From positions 1-64,000 of the forward strand of contig CAXTIG010000024.1 in the NCBI GenBank assembly GCA_964244295.1: DNA of 64,000 bases, read 5' to 3'. Position numbers and translations under genes: made by a program. Below, piece after piece: positions 8,982 through 18,414 of this stretch. A model generated the notes under the pieces. The model ran no database searches, was not told the origin of the DNA, and saw only the letters and a list, made by a program, of their open reading frames with translations. Every line of letters begins with the position of its first letter. Within the stretch, counting starts at the first letter, position 1. The stretch comes from JAJAZB01 sp964244295. GTDB taxonomy: Bacteria > Bacteroidota > Bacteroidia > Cytophagales > Spirosomataceae.

Positions 8982-9027
8982 GCGACTGTTAATCAGAGGG
9001 TCGCTGGTTCGAGCCCAGCTTCGGGAG
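8982..9027 (+). other. attachment site: 3' half of tRNA-Asn(GTT)
   Basis: Anticodon loop CTGTTAA at 8986-8992, intact T-arm (GCTGG TTCGAGC CCAGC) and acceptor 3' strand, but no 5' half: the upstream sequence is AT-rich and unrelated. This is the tRNA fragment left at one end of an integrated element, with the crossover in or near the anticodon loop. The complete tRNA-Asn should lie at the other end, left of the window. Confidence 0.8.
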
Positions 9028-9031
9028 CTTT

Positions 9032-9069
9032 AAAAAAAAGCACTTACGAAATTTCGTGAGTGCTTTTTT
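9032..9069 (+). terminator. tRNA-Asn terminator
   Basis: Hairpin AGCACTTACGAAA/TTTCGTGAGTGCT followed by a T run, directly after the tRNA fragment. It was probably the native terminator of the tRNA gene. Confidence 0.75.
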
Positions 9070-9387
9070 GTTCTTGCCATACAATTCGGAGCCAGTTGAG
9101 TGGTCCAGTAATAAAAAAGGCCTCAGTTGGCCCTTTACCGTAAATCGGAGCGCCGCCGTGAATCTTCGATTTCTACTCAACGAAAAAGCAAATTCCTGAT
9201 TGCTACTCCTTCCATTCGTTCGGGCTTTACTTTGAGATGGACTTGAAAACCTGGGCAGTATCGGGCTTACCTTTACAATGCCAGGCAAATCCTAAGCAGG
9301 CCGGTCAAGATCCGGGGCAAGTTCGAGGCTCAAATCAGGGAATCATACTGTCAGGCTAAACCCGACCATTCCATCACCATTCATACG
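9070..9387. other. intergenic, no gene seen
   Basis: 318 bases without a supportable ORF. There is a small GGCC-TCAGTT-GGCC hairpin near 9120. Nothing else was recognised. Confidence 0.5.
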
Positions 9388-9984
9388 ATGCCGACCGAAC
9401 ACCTCGTTATTTTTGTCAAGAACCCAATTCCTGGTCAGGTTAAGACGCGTATTGCCCAAACGGTCGGGGATGCCAAAGCCGTTGAGGTATACCGGCACCT
9501 GCTGATGTACACGCAGCACCTGGTGCAGCGCTTTACGGGCCAATGCGTGGTTTATTATCGTGCTTTTATCAATCCTTATGATGGCTGGAATGCCTACGAA
9601 AAATACGGGCAAACGGGCGCGAATCTGGGAGAACGGATGCTGAATGCCTTTCGGGAACAAGTTGCGTTGGGAGCCAGGAAAGTGGTCATTATCGGCAGCG
9701 ATTGCCTCACCATTACGGGCACCCATCTGATGCAGGCTTTTGCTGCGCTAAATACGGCCGACGTGGTGATTGGTCCGGCCACGGATGGGGGATACTATTT
9801 GCTGGGCATGAATCAACTCCACTCTTTTTTATTTCAGACCATGCCTTGGAGCCAGCCCGAACTTCGTCAACTGACCGAATTGGCTATTTTGCAGCACGGA
9901 TTTACCTTCGCCCGGCCGGATGAACTGACGGATATCGACGAATGGGCCGATTATGAGCCGTATGTACACCAAACGGGCGAGTGA
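9388..9984 (+). CDS. DUF2064 (TIGR04282-like) glycosyltransferase
   Basis: A 198-residue nucleotide-diphospho-sugar-fold protein with VKNPIPGQVKTRIA near the N-terminus, GSDCLTIT near residue 110 and GPATDGGYYLLG near 130. These mark the DUF2064 family, often called arsenosugar biosynthesis glycosyltransferase. It overlaps the next glycosyltransferase by about 30 bases. The arsenosugar label comes from clusters with arsM/arsS, which are not visible here, so the substrate is open. Confidence 0.8.
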   Translation: MPTEHLVIFVKNPIPGQVKTRIAQTVGDAKAVEVYRHLLMYTQHLVQRFTGQCVVYYRAFINPYDGWNAYEKYGQTGANLGERMLNAFREQVALGARKVVIIGSDCLTITGTHLMQAFAALNTADVVIGPATDGGYYLLGMNQLHSFLFQTMPWSQPELRQLTELAILQHGFTFARPDELTDIDEWADYEPYVHQTGE

Positions 9985-10732
9985 AACCGGGTCACGGTTA
10001 AACAAAACACCTTACGAATTTTCTACATCTCCGCTGCTTTTGAAATCGCCTGTCATTGTCGTCATCATTCCTGCCTTTAACGAAGAAAATTCAGTTGGGC
10101 GGGTTGTCGGTGAAATACCCATCGGACTGGTTCAGGAAATTATTGTCGTCAATAACAATTCCAACGACCAGACGGCCGTGGAAGCTGCCCGTGCGGGGGC
10201 AACGGTTTTGCAGGAGCCGGTGCCGGGGTATGGACGAGCCTGCCTGCGGGGCATTGCCTACACCCGGCAGATTCAGCCCTCACCAGACATCGTTGTTTTT
10301 TTGGATGCCGACTACTCCGATTTTCCGGCGGAGATGCCCGCTCTGCTAGCTCCGATTCTAACCCATACGGCCGATTTAGTGATTGGTTCACGGGCATTGG
10401 GCAACCGTCAGCGTGGCTCCATGACCCCACAGCAACTCTTTGGTAATTGGTTGGCAACAACGCTGCTCCGCTGGTTGTATGGGGTCCGGTTTACTGACTT
10501 GGGGCCTTTCCGTGCCATTCGGTTTGATACGTTATTAGCGTTGGATATGCAGGATAAAACGTATGGCTGGACCGTTGAAATGCAGCTCAAAGCGGCTAAA
10601 ATGAGATTTAAATCCGTCGAGGTACCGGTTAGCTATCGAAAACGCATTGGCCATTCCAAAATTTCGGGCACCGTAAAAGGCACCGTATTGGCAAGCTATA
10701 AAATCCTCACTACCATTTTTAAGTACTGGTAA
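9953..10732 (+). CDS. family 2 glycosyltransferase
   Basis: A GT-A glycosyltransferase (259 residues from the first start; a start at 9962 is also possible). It has VVIIPAFNEENSVG, VNNNSNDQT, the DXD-like FLDADYSDFP and a C-terminal GHSKISGT. It resembles polyprenyl-phosphate sugar transferases (dolichol-phosphate glucose/mannose synthase type) but lacks the membrane helices of GtrB. It is co-transcribed with the DUF2064 gene. Confidence 0.85.
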   Translation: MSRMYTKRASETGSRLNKTPYEFSTSPLLLKSPVIVVIIPAFNEENSVGRVVGEIPIGLVQEIIVVNNNSNDQTAVEAARAGATVLQEPVPGYGRACLRGIAYTRQIQPSPDIVVFLDADYSDFPAEMPALLAPILTHTADLVIGSRALGNRQRGSMTPQQLFGNWLATTLLRWLYGVRFTDLGPFRAIRFDTLLALDMQDKTYGWTVEMQLKAAKMRFKSVEVPVSYRKRIGHSKISGTVKGTVLASYKILTTIFKYW

Positions 10733-10811
10733 AGTTGGCAGCCAACCAGCGGAAAAATAAGTCGACATCGACCAACTGGAAATCTTTTTGTACGATAAAT
10801 TTCAGACGAGT

Positions 10812-11741
10812 TTACTCATAGAAATGTCGAAGCCGCCGAATCGATGTCAGCACAATCCAATCGCCCAACCGGGGCAGATAGGTATGCACGAGTACGATGA
10901 GTTTGCCCAGCGCCGATAGTACGGTTCGTTGCCGCCGCCGACGGATGTGCCTGATGATACTAGCCGCTACCTGCGCCTGGGTTTTCTGCCAGCGGGGTGG
11001 TCGGTGGGCAATCGGTACGGGCTGTCCAGCGCCATCCAAGACACGCTTATCGGGGTCATTCTGCGTAAAACCAATGTGTACTACTCCAATGTGAATGCCC
11101 GTGTGGTCTAGTTCGAGTCGGAGGGTGTGAGCTAGGTTAGTCAGGGCTGCCTTGCCCGCGCAGTAGGCTGAGCCGCTCGGCATTCCATTCAGAGCGGAAA
11201 TGGATGAAATAAAGGTGACTACTCCCTTTGTCTGGGTTAGGTGAGGCAAGGCGGCTTTCAATGGGTAAACCGTTCCGTATACGTTACTATCGAGCACCTG
11301 TCGAAATACATCGGGCTGCATATCGGCAAAATAAGCCCGCATGGAAATGCTCGCATTCGTGATGAGAATATCCACCTGACCAAAGGCTTCTATAGCCGTC
11401 GCCATCAGGCGTTCGCAGTCGGCATAGCAGGTCACGTCGGCCAGGCAACTCACTACGTTCAGTCCCTCCCAAAGCAATTCGTTCTCCGTTTGATTCAACC
11501 GTTCAACGGTACGACCATTTAAAACGACTCGAGCCCCGGCCTCGCCCAACGCGCGGGCGGTGGCTTTCCCGATGCCCGATTCTGAACCCGTTACGATGGC
11601 CACTTTTCCGGCAAAAGGGCCTGCTACCGATGGCCTGGAGCGCTGCCGGTTGTTCAGAAACTCCGAACTGGCGGCGTGGCGAGTAGGCAGGCGTTCTGCT
11701 TCTGGTTCCGATGGAGTTATTGGTTTACTTACTTTGAGCAC
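10812..11741 (-). CDS. short-chain dehydrogenase/reductase
   Basis: Classical SDR. GSESGIG forms the NAD(P)-binding loop, NAS follows, then the Ser...YCAGK catalytic set and a long C-terminal helix region ending in Arg-rich sequence. A longer frame reaches 11876, but its extra residues overlap the upstream epimerase by about 150 bases. A GTG at 11741 gives only a short overlap, and I prefer it; the exact start is uncertain. It follows the epimerase and a glycosyltransferase in a - strand operon. Substrate unknown. Confidence 0.75.
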   Translation of the reverse strand: MLKVSKPITPSEPEAERLPTRHAASSEFLNNRQRSRPSVAGPFAGKVAIVTGSESGIGKATARALGEAGARVVLNGRTVERLNQTENELLWEGLNVVSCLADVTCYADCERLMATAIEAFGQVDILITNASISMRAYFADMQPDVFRQVLDSNVYGTVYPLKAALPHLTQTKGVVTFISSISALNGMPSGSAYCAGKAALTNLAHTLRLELDHTGIHIGVVHIGFTQNDPDKRVLDGAGQPVPIAHRPPRWQKTQAQVAASIIRHIRRRRQRTVLSALGKLIVLVHTYLPRLGDWIVLTSIRRLRHFYE

Positions 11742-12735
11742 GTTCTGTGAGGTAGTTATGTCGTTTAAACCAATCGAAGGCTTCATCAATGGCCTCAACA
11801 ATCGGGGTTTGGGGAAGCCCCAATTCAGTAACCGCTTTTTGGGCACTGAAATAATGCCCCTCGTTGGCCATAGCAATCATAGCTGAATTAAGCTGACCCG
11901 GACGACCGGTTACGCGTGCCCAGGCATCGCACCCGTATCCGTACAGCCGGGCTAGTCCGGGTGGAATCGCCCAGCGGGGTGGCTCCACGCCCATGCGTTG
12001 CGCCATGAGGGCAAACGCTTCCTGATAGCTCCTGTTCTCGTTTCCCAGAATAAAGGATTCGCCGGGTCGTCCCTGCGTCAGCGCATTGACCGTGGCGACG
12101 GCAACATCCCGAACGTGGACGTAATTCTTACCGCCTGCCGGATACCCGATGACGCGCCCCTGAAACAACTCCAGCAGCATCCGGCCCGATGTGGGTTTGG
12201 CATCCAGCGGTCCGATCATAAACGTCGGATGAATCAGCACGGCTGGCAGGTCAAACTGCCGCACGGCTTCCTGAACCCGCTCGGTAGCCGCCCGCTTGCT
12301 GTCAACATAATCGGAACCGTAGTGTTTTCCGGCAAACGGGTACGTTTCATTGCCTGGCTGCTCGCGGGTACCAGGGCCAAACACGTTGGCCGTGCCCACG
12401 TACACGAACCGAGTCGCCCCAGAAAGGCGGGCCGCCCGGATGAGGTTTTCCGTGCCCGCTTGGTTGACCGCCCATATCGCTGGACTACGGGCTGGATTCG
12501 CCTGAGCCAGCGCCGCTGCGTGGATAATGGCATCACAACCCGCTGCGGCCTTTTCTACAGAGCCGGCGAGTAGAATATCACCAACGTACCGTTCAATGGG
12601 CAGGTCGGCCAGCGTCAGGCAAGTACTCTGGGCTCGAATCAGCGCCCTCACGTGATACTTACGGGCAAGCAGTTCGCGGGCCAGATGCGCCCCCAGAAAC
12701 CCATTCGCGCCCGTTAGCAATACTTTTTTTTCCAT
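11725..12735 (-). CDS. NAD-dependent epimerase/dehydratase
   Basis: A 336-residue extended SDR with LTGANGFLGAHL at the N-terminus and the catalytic HYGSDYVDSK stretch near residue 145, where a Tyr-x3-Lys is present. It looks like the dihydroflavonol-reductase/hopanoid-associated epimerase branch. Its start touches the stop of the TIGR04283-like glycosyltransferase (12735), so the two are translationally coupled. Confidence 0.8.
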   Translation of the reverse strand: MEKKVLLTGANGFLGAHLARELLARKYHVRALIRAQSTCLTLADLPIERYVGDILLAGSVEKAAAGCDAIIHAAALAQANPARSPAIWAVNQAGTENLIRAARLSGATRFVYVGTANVFGPGTREQPGNETYPFAGKHYGSDYVDSKRAATERVQEAVRQFDLPAVLIHPTFMIGPLDAKPTSGRMLLELFQGRVIGYPAGGKNYVHVRDVAVATVNALTQGRPGESFILGNENRSYQEAFALMAQRMGVEPPRWAIPPGLARLYGYGCDAWARVTGRPGQLNSAMIAMANEGHYFSAQKAVTELGLPQTPIVEAIDEAFDWFKRHNYLTERAQSK

Positions 12736-13427
12736 CAGCAGTACTTGAGCAGCGCTTTATAGGTCCGGGCAATCCGGCGGGGAGATACCTTTAAGAAAAA
12801 GAGTGAAAACGCAGTCAGGTTGGCCAGTTGCACCCGCAGCCAGCTATTGGTTTCGTATTTTCGGGCTGAAACAAGCACCTCCTTGGGTATGATTCGGAAA
12901 CGGGCCGTCCGGCGAAGCCGGACAATAATATCGAAATCCTCCATAATAACGTACCGCTCATCGAAGCCCTTCAACCGGTCAAACAGGGGCCGGGTTGTAA
13001 ACAGCGTCTGGTCCCCCCCACGACTCATCAGGCCCGGGAAGCGGGTTCCGTAGCTGTTAAATCGTAGCATTGGCTTTTCTGAATCAAAACGAAATCGGTA
13101 ACAGCCGGCTTCGTAGCCCGCTTTTATGGCCTGCTCAATATCCGTAATGAAAGCCGGATGGATACGTACATCGGCATGAATGAAATACAGTACGTCTCCC
13201 CCGGCCAGGGTAGCCCCGAAGTTCATTTGAGCGGCACGGCCTGGTTTGGGCGATTGCCAGACGGTTGCTCCCGCCCGCCGGGCAACCTCCGCCGTTCCAT
13301 CGGGGCTGGCCGCGTCAATGACCAGAATCTCCAGCAGCGCAGGCCCACCGTACGCCAGCAACTGCCGGACCAACGGCCCAATTGACTTGGCTTCGTTGTA
13401 GGTGGGAATAATGGCACTAAACGTCAT
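12735..13427 (-). CDS. TIGR04283-like family 2 glycosyltransferase
   Basis: A 230-residue glycosyltransferase with IIPTYNEAKSIG, IDAASPDGT, the GRAAQMNFGA loop and DXD-like FIHADVRI, then MEDFDIIVRLRR. These are the marks of the TIGR04283 family, which pairs with TIGR04282 in arsenosugar-type clusters. It is the first gene of the - strand operon 13427-10812. Confidence 0.85.
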   Translation of the reverse strand: MTFSAIIPTYNEAKSIGPLVRQLLAYGGPALLEILVIDAASPDGTAEVARRAGATVWQSPKPGRAAQMNFGATLAGGDVLYFIHADVRIHPAFITDIEQAIKAGYEAGCYRFRFDSEKPMLRFNSYGTRFPGLMSRGGDQTLFTTRPLFDRLKGFDERYVIMEDFDIIVRLRRTARFRIIPKEVLVSARKYETNSWLRVQLANLTAFSLFFLKVSPRRIARTYKALLKYC

Positions 13428-13490
13428 TAACCAATGATTAACTTCTATCTGCCCGAATCAATCGAACGGATAAGGCAGGGGTGAATCTCC

Positions 13491-14597
13491 TTAAAATGCT
13501 TCCCCTATCGTCAGGTAAAAGCCACTTGATTGCCGACCAATCCCGTAATCGAGTCGAATATTGAGGTGGTCACGACGGTTGATGGTAAACCGTAACCCAG
13601 CTCCGTAAGCAATTTTTGGGTCATCCGCACGCAGCACCGACTGGTCATCTCCTAAAATACCGGCTGCGCCGAAAACTACCCCCCCCAATCGCTTGTACAG
13701 GTCAAATCGGACTTCACTCTGCAACAGGGCCGCATTCTGATCGCGGTACCGGCCTTCGTAATAACCGCGCATTCGTTTGGTTCCCCCCAGTAACGACATT
13801 GCATTGAAGGGAGCGGTACCCATCGTAAAACTTAAAAAATAATTGAGTGCCAGGATTGCGTGTCTGGTCAAGGCATGGTAGGAGGAAACATCAGCCGTGT
13901 ATCGGTCGAAATGTACGTTCCCACCCAGAATCTGGTTTTGATGGAGGTAGGCAATATCTGCGACAACGCCTTTAGACGGGAAGAAAATTACGTTGCGGGA
14001 ATCATAAAACAGCCCCAGCCCAGCCCCCGACAACCGACTGCCCAAACCGCCCGGCACCCTGCCCGCAGCCAGCAGGCCCGTCGGTTCGACACGGGTTATC
14101 TGGTAATCTTCGTATTGATACCGGATACCGGCGTAGAGTTTTCCCCGTCGTAGTGCGGGAACCACCCGCCGGAAGGCGTTGATACGGATGCGCGGAAAAT
14201 TCACCCCGTACAATTCGCGGGGAATTTCCTGCTGCCCAATTCCGAAGAAGTAGTAGCTGTACCGATAATAGCCCGCTTCGCCATTGAAGTAGTACGTATC
14301 CCGGTCATAAAAAATCTGAAACGGTACATACACCAGTAGCTGTTTGTTTTGGGTGTAGGCAAGGCCCAGCGTAATCTGGGATGGACGAATCGACGCACCG
14401 GTATGCTGGAGCGTGGCCGCTTTAAGGGCCGTTACATCCCATTTGAAACGGAACGTAGCCGTGGCGGCAACGCCGTACGCCAACCGCGTTTCGGGCGTAT
14501 AGTAAACCAATGGTAACGGCAACAGACTGAAGGCTTTCGGGACGCTGTCGACTGGCGTTGAAGCGACTAAGGCAGCAAACAGCGAGGATATCAGCAT
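13491..14597 (-). CDS. BamA/TamA-like outer-membrane beta-barrel protein
   Basis: A 368-residue protein with an N-terminal signal peptide (MLISSLFAALVAST) and many alternating Tyr/Phe-rich strands, including YYFGIGQQ, DSRNVIFFPSKG and a GGTKRMRGYYEGRYRD loop that matches the conserved VRGY-like L6 loop of the surface antigen (D15) barrel. POTRA domains are absent, so only the barrel remains. It sits divergently from the DUF547 gene. Confidence 0.8.
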   Translation of the reverse strand: MLISSLFAALVASTPVDSVPKAFSLLPLPLVYYTPETRLAYGVAATATFRFKWDVTALKAATLQHTGASIRPSQITLGLAYTQNKQLLVYVPFQIFYDRDTYYFNGEAGYYRYSYYFFGIGQQEIPRELYGVNFPRIRINAFRRVVPALRRGKLYAGIRYQYEDYQITRVEPTGLLAAGRVPGGLGSRLSGAGLGLFYDSRNVIFFPSKGVVADIAYLHQNQILGGNVHFDRYTADVSSYHALTRHAILALNYFLSFTMGTAPFNAMSLLGGTKRMRGYYEGRYRDQNAALLQSEVRFDLYKRLGGVVFGAAGILGDDQSVLRADDPKIAYGAGLRFTINRRDHLNIRLDYGIGRQSSGFYLTIGEAF

Positions 14598-14690
14598 TGA
14601 CTCAGGCAGGGGGGCTAAAGGTATCCTACAAATTTACTCGGCAACGATTGCGCTCCCTTACTTTTCAAAACCATTTGGGTGGGAGCGGCG

Positions 14691-14698
14691 TATATTTA
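14691..14698 (+). promoter_or_regulatory. possible -7 box for the DUF547 gene
   Basis: TATATTTA 28 bases before the start codon, resembling TAnnTTTG. A TTTGGG lies upstream, but the spacing of about 13 bases is shorter than usual. Confidence 0.25.
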
Positions 14699-14725
14699 CC
14701 CATCAAACAAGCCTTATTTAGCATC

Positions 14726-15487
14726 ATGAACAAGGGACCCGTTCACCTCCTGACTCTACTCAGCGTACTGCTGCTCCTGATAACCCCGCTTGCGTACGCA
14801 GACACCGCACCCGTAGACCACAGTGCGTATGACCGGTTGTTAAAAAAATACGTCAATGAGAAAGGCCTGGTTAATTACAAAGGATTTAAGTCAGAAGAAA
14901 CCGTATTCGATGCCTACCTGGCTATGCTGAGCAAAAACCCACCGGCTGCGTCCTGGAGTAAAAATGAGCAGATGGCTTACTGGATAAATGCGTACAATGC
15001 CTACACCATCCGGCTTATTCTGAACCACTATCCCTTGAAGAGCATTAAAGATATTGGTTCAAAAATCAAGATTCCTTTTGTGACAACGCCCTGGGCGGCT
15101 AAGTTTTTCTCCATTGGCGGAGACAAAATGAGCCTTGACAACATCGAACACGGTACATTACGCAAAAAATACGATGATCCCCGGATTCACTTTACCCTTG
15201 TCTGTGCGTCGATATCGTGTCCCCGATTGCGTAATGAAGCTTACGTGCCCGATAAGCTGGACGCTCAGATGGAAGACCAGGGCCGTGATTTTCTGACTAA
15301 TTCAACCAAAAATAAAATCAGCAAAGACGAGGCCCAGCTCTCAAAATACTTTGACTGGTATAAAGGCGACTGGAACAATGACGGCCAATCGGTGCTGAAG
15401 TGGGTCAATAAATACTCCAAGACGAAAATTTCGGATACAACTAAAATCACGTTTTTGGATTACAACTGGAACCTCAACGAGCAGTAG
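14726..15487 (+). CDS. DUF547 secreted protein
   Basis: A 253-residue protein with a signal peptide (hydrophobic LLTLLSVLLLLITPLAYA). It has the DUF547 core WINAYNAYTI, PFVTTPWAAKFF, LDNIEHGTLR and LVCASISCPRL. Function is not established; a Cys-containing active site of the cysteine-protease fold has been proposed for the family. I start at 14726, because the longer frame to 14558 runs into the neighbouring gene and lacks a signal peptide. DUF547 genes are frequent neighbours of the two TIGR04282/04283 transferases. Confidence 0.85.
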   Translation: MNKGPVHLLTLLSVLLLLITPLAYADTAPVDHSAYDRLLKKYVNEKGLVNYKGFKSEETVFDAYLAMLSKNPPAASWSKNEQMAYWINAYNAYTIRLILNHYPLKSIKDIGSKIKIPFVTTPWAAKFFSIGGDKMSLDNIEHGTLRKKYDDPRIHFTLVCASISCPRLRNEAYVPDKLDAQMEDQGRDFLTNSTKNKISKDEAQLSKYFDWYKGDWNNDGQSVLKWVNKYSKTKISDTTKITFLDYNWNLNEQ

Positions 15488-15509
15488 AGCGCTGCTGAAT
15501 CCGGCAGCC

Positions 15510-16838
15510 ATGAAACACCTTGTTATTATCGGTAACGGCATTGCCGGCATTACGACCGCTCGGCACGTTCGACAGCAAAACGCGCAGATTCGCATCACGG
15601 TCATCTCCGCCGAGTCCGATCACTTTTATTCGCGCACGGCCCTGATGTACATCTACATGGGCCATCTTACGTATGGGCATACGAAGCCCTACGAAGATTG
15701 GTTTTGGGCTAAAAACCGCATCGACCTGCTGCGGGGGTACGTAGAACAGGTTGATACAGCGGATAAACGAATTCGATTGGCCAGCGGCTCATGGCTCGAT
15801 TACGATGCGCTGGTGATTGCAACCGGCTCGGTGTCTTCGGGGTATGACTGGCCGGGGTTGAGTTCCACCGGCGTGCAGGGATTGTACGGATTGCCGGATC
15901 TAGAGACCATGGAACGCAACACCAAAGGCATTGACCGGGCGGTGGTGGTGGGCGGTGGCCTCATCGGGATTGAACTGACCGAAATGCTACGGTCCCGGCA
16001 CATTGCCGTAACGATGCTGGTCCGCGACACGCACTATTGGAGTTCGACAATTCCCGCTGAAGAGGGCAACCTGGTGGGTCGTCATGTTCGTCAGCACGGA
16101 GTCGACCTGCGGCTTGAAACGGAACTTCGCGAAATACGGGCCGATGAATCCGGTCGGGTACGGGCCGTCGTCACCACCGCCGGTCAGGAAATTGCCTGTC
16201 AGTTTGTGGGGCTGGGGGTGGGCGTCAGGCCTAACGTACAGTTTCTGAAAACGTCGAACATTGAACTGGGCAAGGGCGTCTTGGTAAACGAGTACTTCGA
16301 GACCAGCGTACCGGACGTGTATGCCATCGGGGACTGTAACGAATTTCGGGCGCCGATTGCCGGTACGGACGGTGCCCTCCGCAAACCCATTGAGCAAATC
16401 TGGTACACGGGGCGGATGCACGGCGAAACGCTGGCCCGGACGCTCGGTGGCACCCGAACGGCGTATCGACCGGGAGTTTTCTTTAACTCGGCCAAATTTT
16501 TTGACATCGAGTATCAGACCTACGGCACCCTAAACGCCCAACTTACGGAAGAAGAGCAGACGTACTATTGGGAGCATCCAAACGGAACGCAGTGCCTGCG
16601 CATCAACTACCGGCAGGACGATCAGCGGGTGGTCGGCATTCATACCTTTGGGTTACGCCTGCGCCATGCCATTTGTGAACGCTGGATTCGGGAACGTAAG
16701 CCCTTGGCTTATGTCTTGAACCAGTTTCATCGGGCTAATTTTAATCCAGAATTTTCGGAGTCTTACCGCAATGACCTGACCGGACAAAAGCCCGTCCCAA
16801 AAGGCTGGTTCCAACGCTTATTTTCCGCTTCGCGCTAA
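15510..16838 (+). CDS. FAD/NAD(P)-dependent oxidoreductase
   Basis: A 442-residue pyridine nucleotide-disulfide oxidoreductase. It has an FAD-binding IIGNGIAGIT at residues 4-13, an NAD(P)-binding VVVGGGLIGIE at about 147-157 and a second FAD motif VYAIGDCNEF at about 270. It resembles the FAD subunit of nitrite reductase or rubredoxin reductases. It probably passes electrons to the Fe-S membrane protein encoded 22 bases downstream. Confidence 0.85.
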   Translation: MKHLVIIGNGIAGITTARHVRQQNAQIRITVISAESDHFYSRTALMYIYMGHLTYGHTKPYEDWFWAKNRIDLLRGYVEQVDTADKRIRLASGSWLDYDALVIATGSVSSGYDWPGLSSTGVQGLYGLPDLETMERNTKGIDRAVVVGGGLIGIELTEMLRSRHIAVTMLVRDTHYWSSTIPAEEGNLVGRHVRQHGVDLRLETELREIRADESGRVRAVVTTAGQEIACQFVGLGVGVRPNVQFLKTSNIELGKGVLVNEYFETSVPDVYAIGDCNEFRAPIAGTDGALRKPIEQIWYTGRMHGETLARTLGGTRTAYRPGVFFNSAKFFDIEYQTYGTLNAQLTEEEQTYYWEHPNGTQCLRINYRQDDQRVVGIHTFGLRLRHAICERWIRERKPLAYVLNQFHRANFNPEFSESYRNDLTGQKPVPKGWFQRLFSASR

Positions 16839-16860
16839 CGCCTTCTAAACCAACTTCACT

Positions 16861-18414
16861 ATGCTGACCACTGGGCAACGCGTTGGATTGACGTTTTTTC
16901 TGATCGGGTTCGGGCTGTTTGTCGGTACCCTTTCCCTCAGCCACTATAAATTGACCGACCCGGTACTTAGCCAGACCTTCAAAAAAGAACAGGTAACTGC
17001 GGTTCGTGCGGCTACGGCATCGATGCGCGGTAAGGTGTATAGCTCATCATTCGGATTTGTCCGGGATTTCCGAGCCGCAATCGTCCGGCTTAATGAAGGC
17101 TATAAACAGCGGAATGAAAACGACCGAATCATCCAGACTGACTCTATTTTTCAGGTGACAAAAGCCGCCAGCACCGGTTTTTTTCCCGCCAACAGTCAAC
17201 TGTTTTTCTGGTTAAGTTTACTGCTGAGCATCGGCGGGGCCTTGCTGTATATTCTGCCCTTCCGCCGTGAATTGCCGGGCATAAAAAACACGGGTGTTTT
17301 CCACCATCCGGCTACAAACCGGGGCTGGATTGGCATCGTGGTGGGTAGCTTCCTGATTGGCTTCTACGTGCTGCTCTATTTTTATCCGGAGTACCTGACA
17401 AACTGGGTACTGATGTTCGACCCGTTGAGCAGGCTCCTGAACGGCGGTCCCGCCAGTCAGTGGTTTGTTTACGGAACGTTGTACACCCTGGTTATTCTGG
17501 TTATGGGCGTGCGGATGCTGATCAAGTACCGCCACAGTCGCTACCAGCAATTGCGCACCGCATCGGTTATGTTTTTTCAAACGGGCTTTGCGTTTCTCCT
17601 GCCCGAATTGCTTTCCTTTTTTCATCACCCCGCCCAGGATTTGAAAAATATGTGGCCCCTGGATTACAGCTTTTACTTCGATTATCGCATCGACGAAAAG
17701 CTCCAGGCCGGAACGCTGGGCCTGTTTATGCTCTTCTGGGGGACGGCCCTCTGGATGCTGGGCGTGCCGATCCTCACGTACTTTTTTGGTAAACGCTGGT
17801 ATTGTTCGTGGGTGTGCGGCTGCGGTGGTCTGGCCGAAACCCTGGGCGACCCCTACCGCCAACTCTCCGACAAACGGCTGGGTGCCTGGAAACTGGAACG
17901 GGTCCTGGTTCACTCCGTGCTGGTGTTTGCGGTGGTGATGACCGCCCTTGTTTTGTACACGTATCTGAGTGGACAATCGACCTTGTTTGGTTTTCTAGAT
18001 TCCTACGGCGTTCGCTCCCTCTACGGCTTTGCCATTGGCGCTTTATTCGCGGGGGTGGTCGGTACGGGGTTCTATCCCCTGCTGGGAAGCCGCGTATGGT
18101 GTCGCTTTGGCTGTCCGCTGGCGGCTTACCTAGGGCTGGTACAACGCTTTAAATCCCGGTTCCGAATTACAACCAACGGCGGACAGTGCATTTCCTGCGG
18201 CAACTGTTCGGCCTATTGCGAGATGGGCATCGATGTCCGTTGGTATGCTCAACGTGGGCAGGATATCGTGCGGTCCTCGTGCGTGGGTTGCGGTATCTGT
18301 TCGGAAGTGTGTCCACGGGGGGTGTTAAATCTGGAAAACAGTGCGGAGTCTACCCGGTTGACGACCCCAAACCCAATTCTGCTGGGAAATGACGGCATCC
18401 GGATTCATGCATGA
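16861..18414 (+). CDS. NapH/FixG-like membrane ferredoxin
   Basis: A 517-residue polytopic protein with at least five hydrophobic segments, the NapH-type CSWVCGCGG motif near residue 318 and two C-terminal 4Fe-4S clusters (CISCGNCSAYCEMG and CVGCGICSEVCPRG). It is likely an electron carrier between the membrane and the preceding FAD enzyme. Its last codons overlap the start of the next gene (18411). Confidence 0.85.
   Translation: MLTTGQRVGLTFFLIGFGLFVGTLSLSHYKLTDPVLSQTFKKEQVTAVRAATASMRGKVYSSSFGFVRDFRAAIVRLNEGYKQRNENDRIIQTDSIFQVTKAASTGFFPANSQLFFWLSLLLSIGGALLYILPFRRELPGIKNTGVFHHPATNRGWIGIVVGSFLIGFYVLLYFYPEYLTNWVLMFDPLSRLLNGGPASQWFVYGTLYTLVILVMGVRMLIKYRHSRYQQLRTASVMFFQTGFAFLLPELLSFFHHPAQDLKNMWPLDYSFYFDYRIDEKLQAGTLGLFMLFWGTALWMLGVPILTYFFGKRWYCSWVCGCGGLAETLGDPYRQLSDKRLGAWKLERVLVHSVLVFAVVMTALVLYTYLSGQSTLFGFLDSYGVRSLYGFAIGALFAGVVGTGFYPLLGSRVWCRFGCPLAAYLGLVQRFKSRFRITTNGGQCISCGNCSAYCEMGIDVRWYAQRGQDIVRSSCVGCGICSEVCPRGVLNLENSAESTRLTTPNPILLGNDGIRIHA

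Larger units (their letters stand above)
1..9027. mobile_element. right part of a tRNA-Asn integrative defence element
   Basis: Three defence-type operons on the + strand are followed by a tyrosine recombinase on the - strand, which is next to the 3' half of a tRNA-Asn gene. This is the usual layout of an island integrated in a tRNA gene. The left end, with the complete tRNA, lies outside the window. The extent is inferred; the integrase and tRNA fragment are seen directly. Confidence 0.75.

Noticed and set aside
9388..13427. Arsenosugar biosynthesis as a firm function
   Set aside because: The name derives from clusters with ArsM/ArsS; none is visible, so only the family labels are kept.
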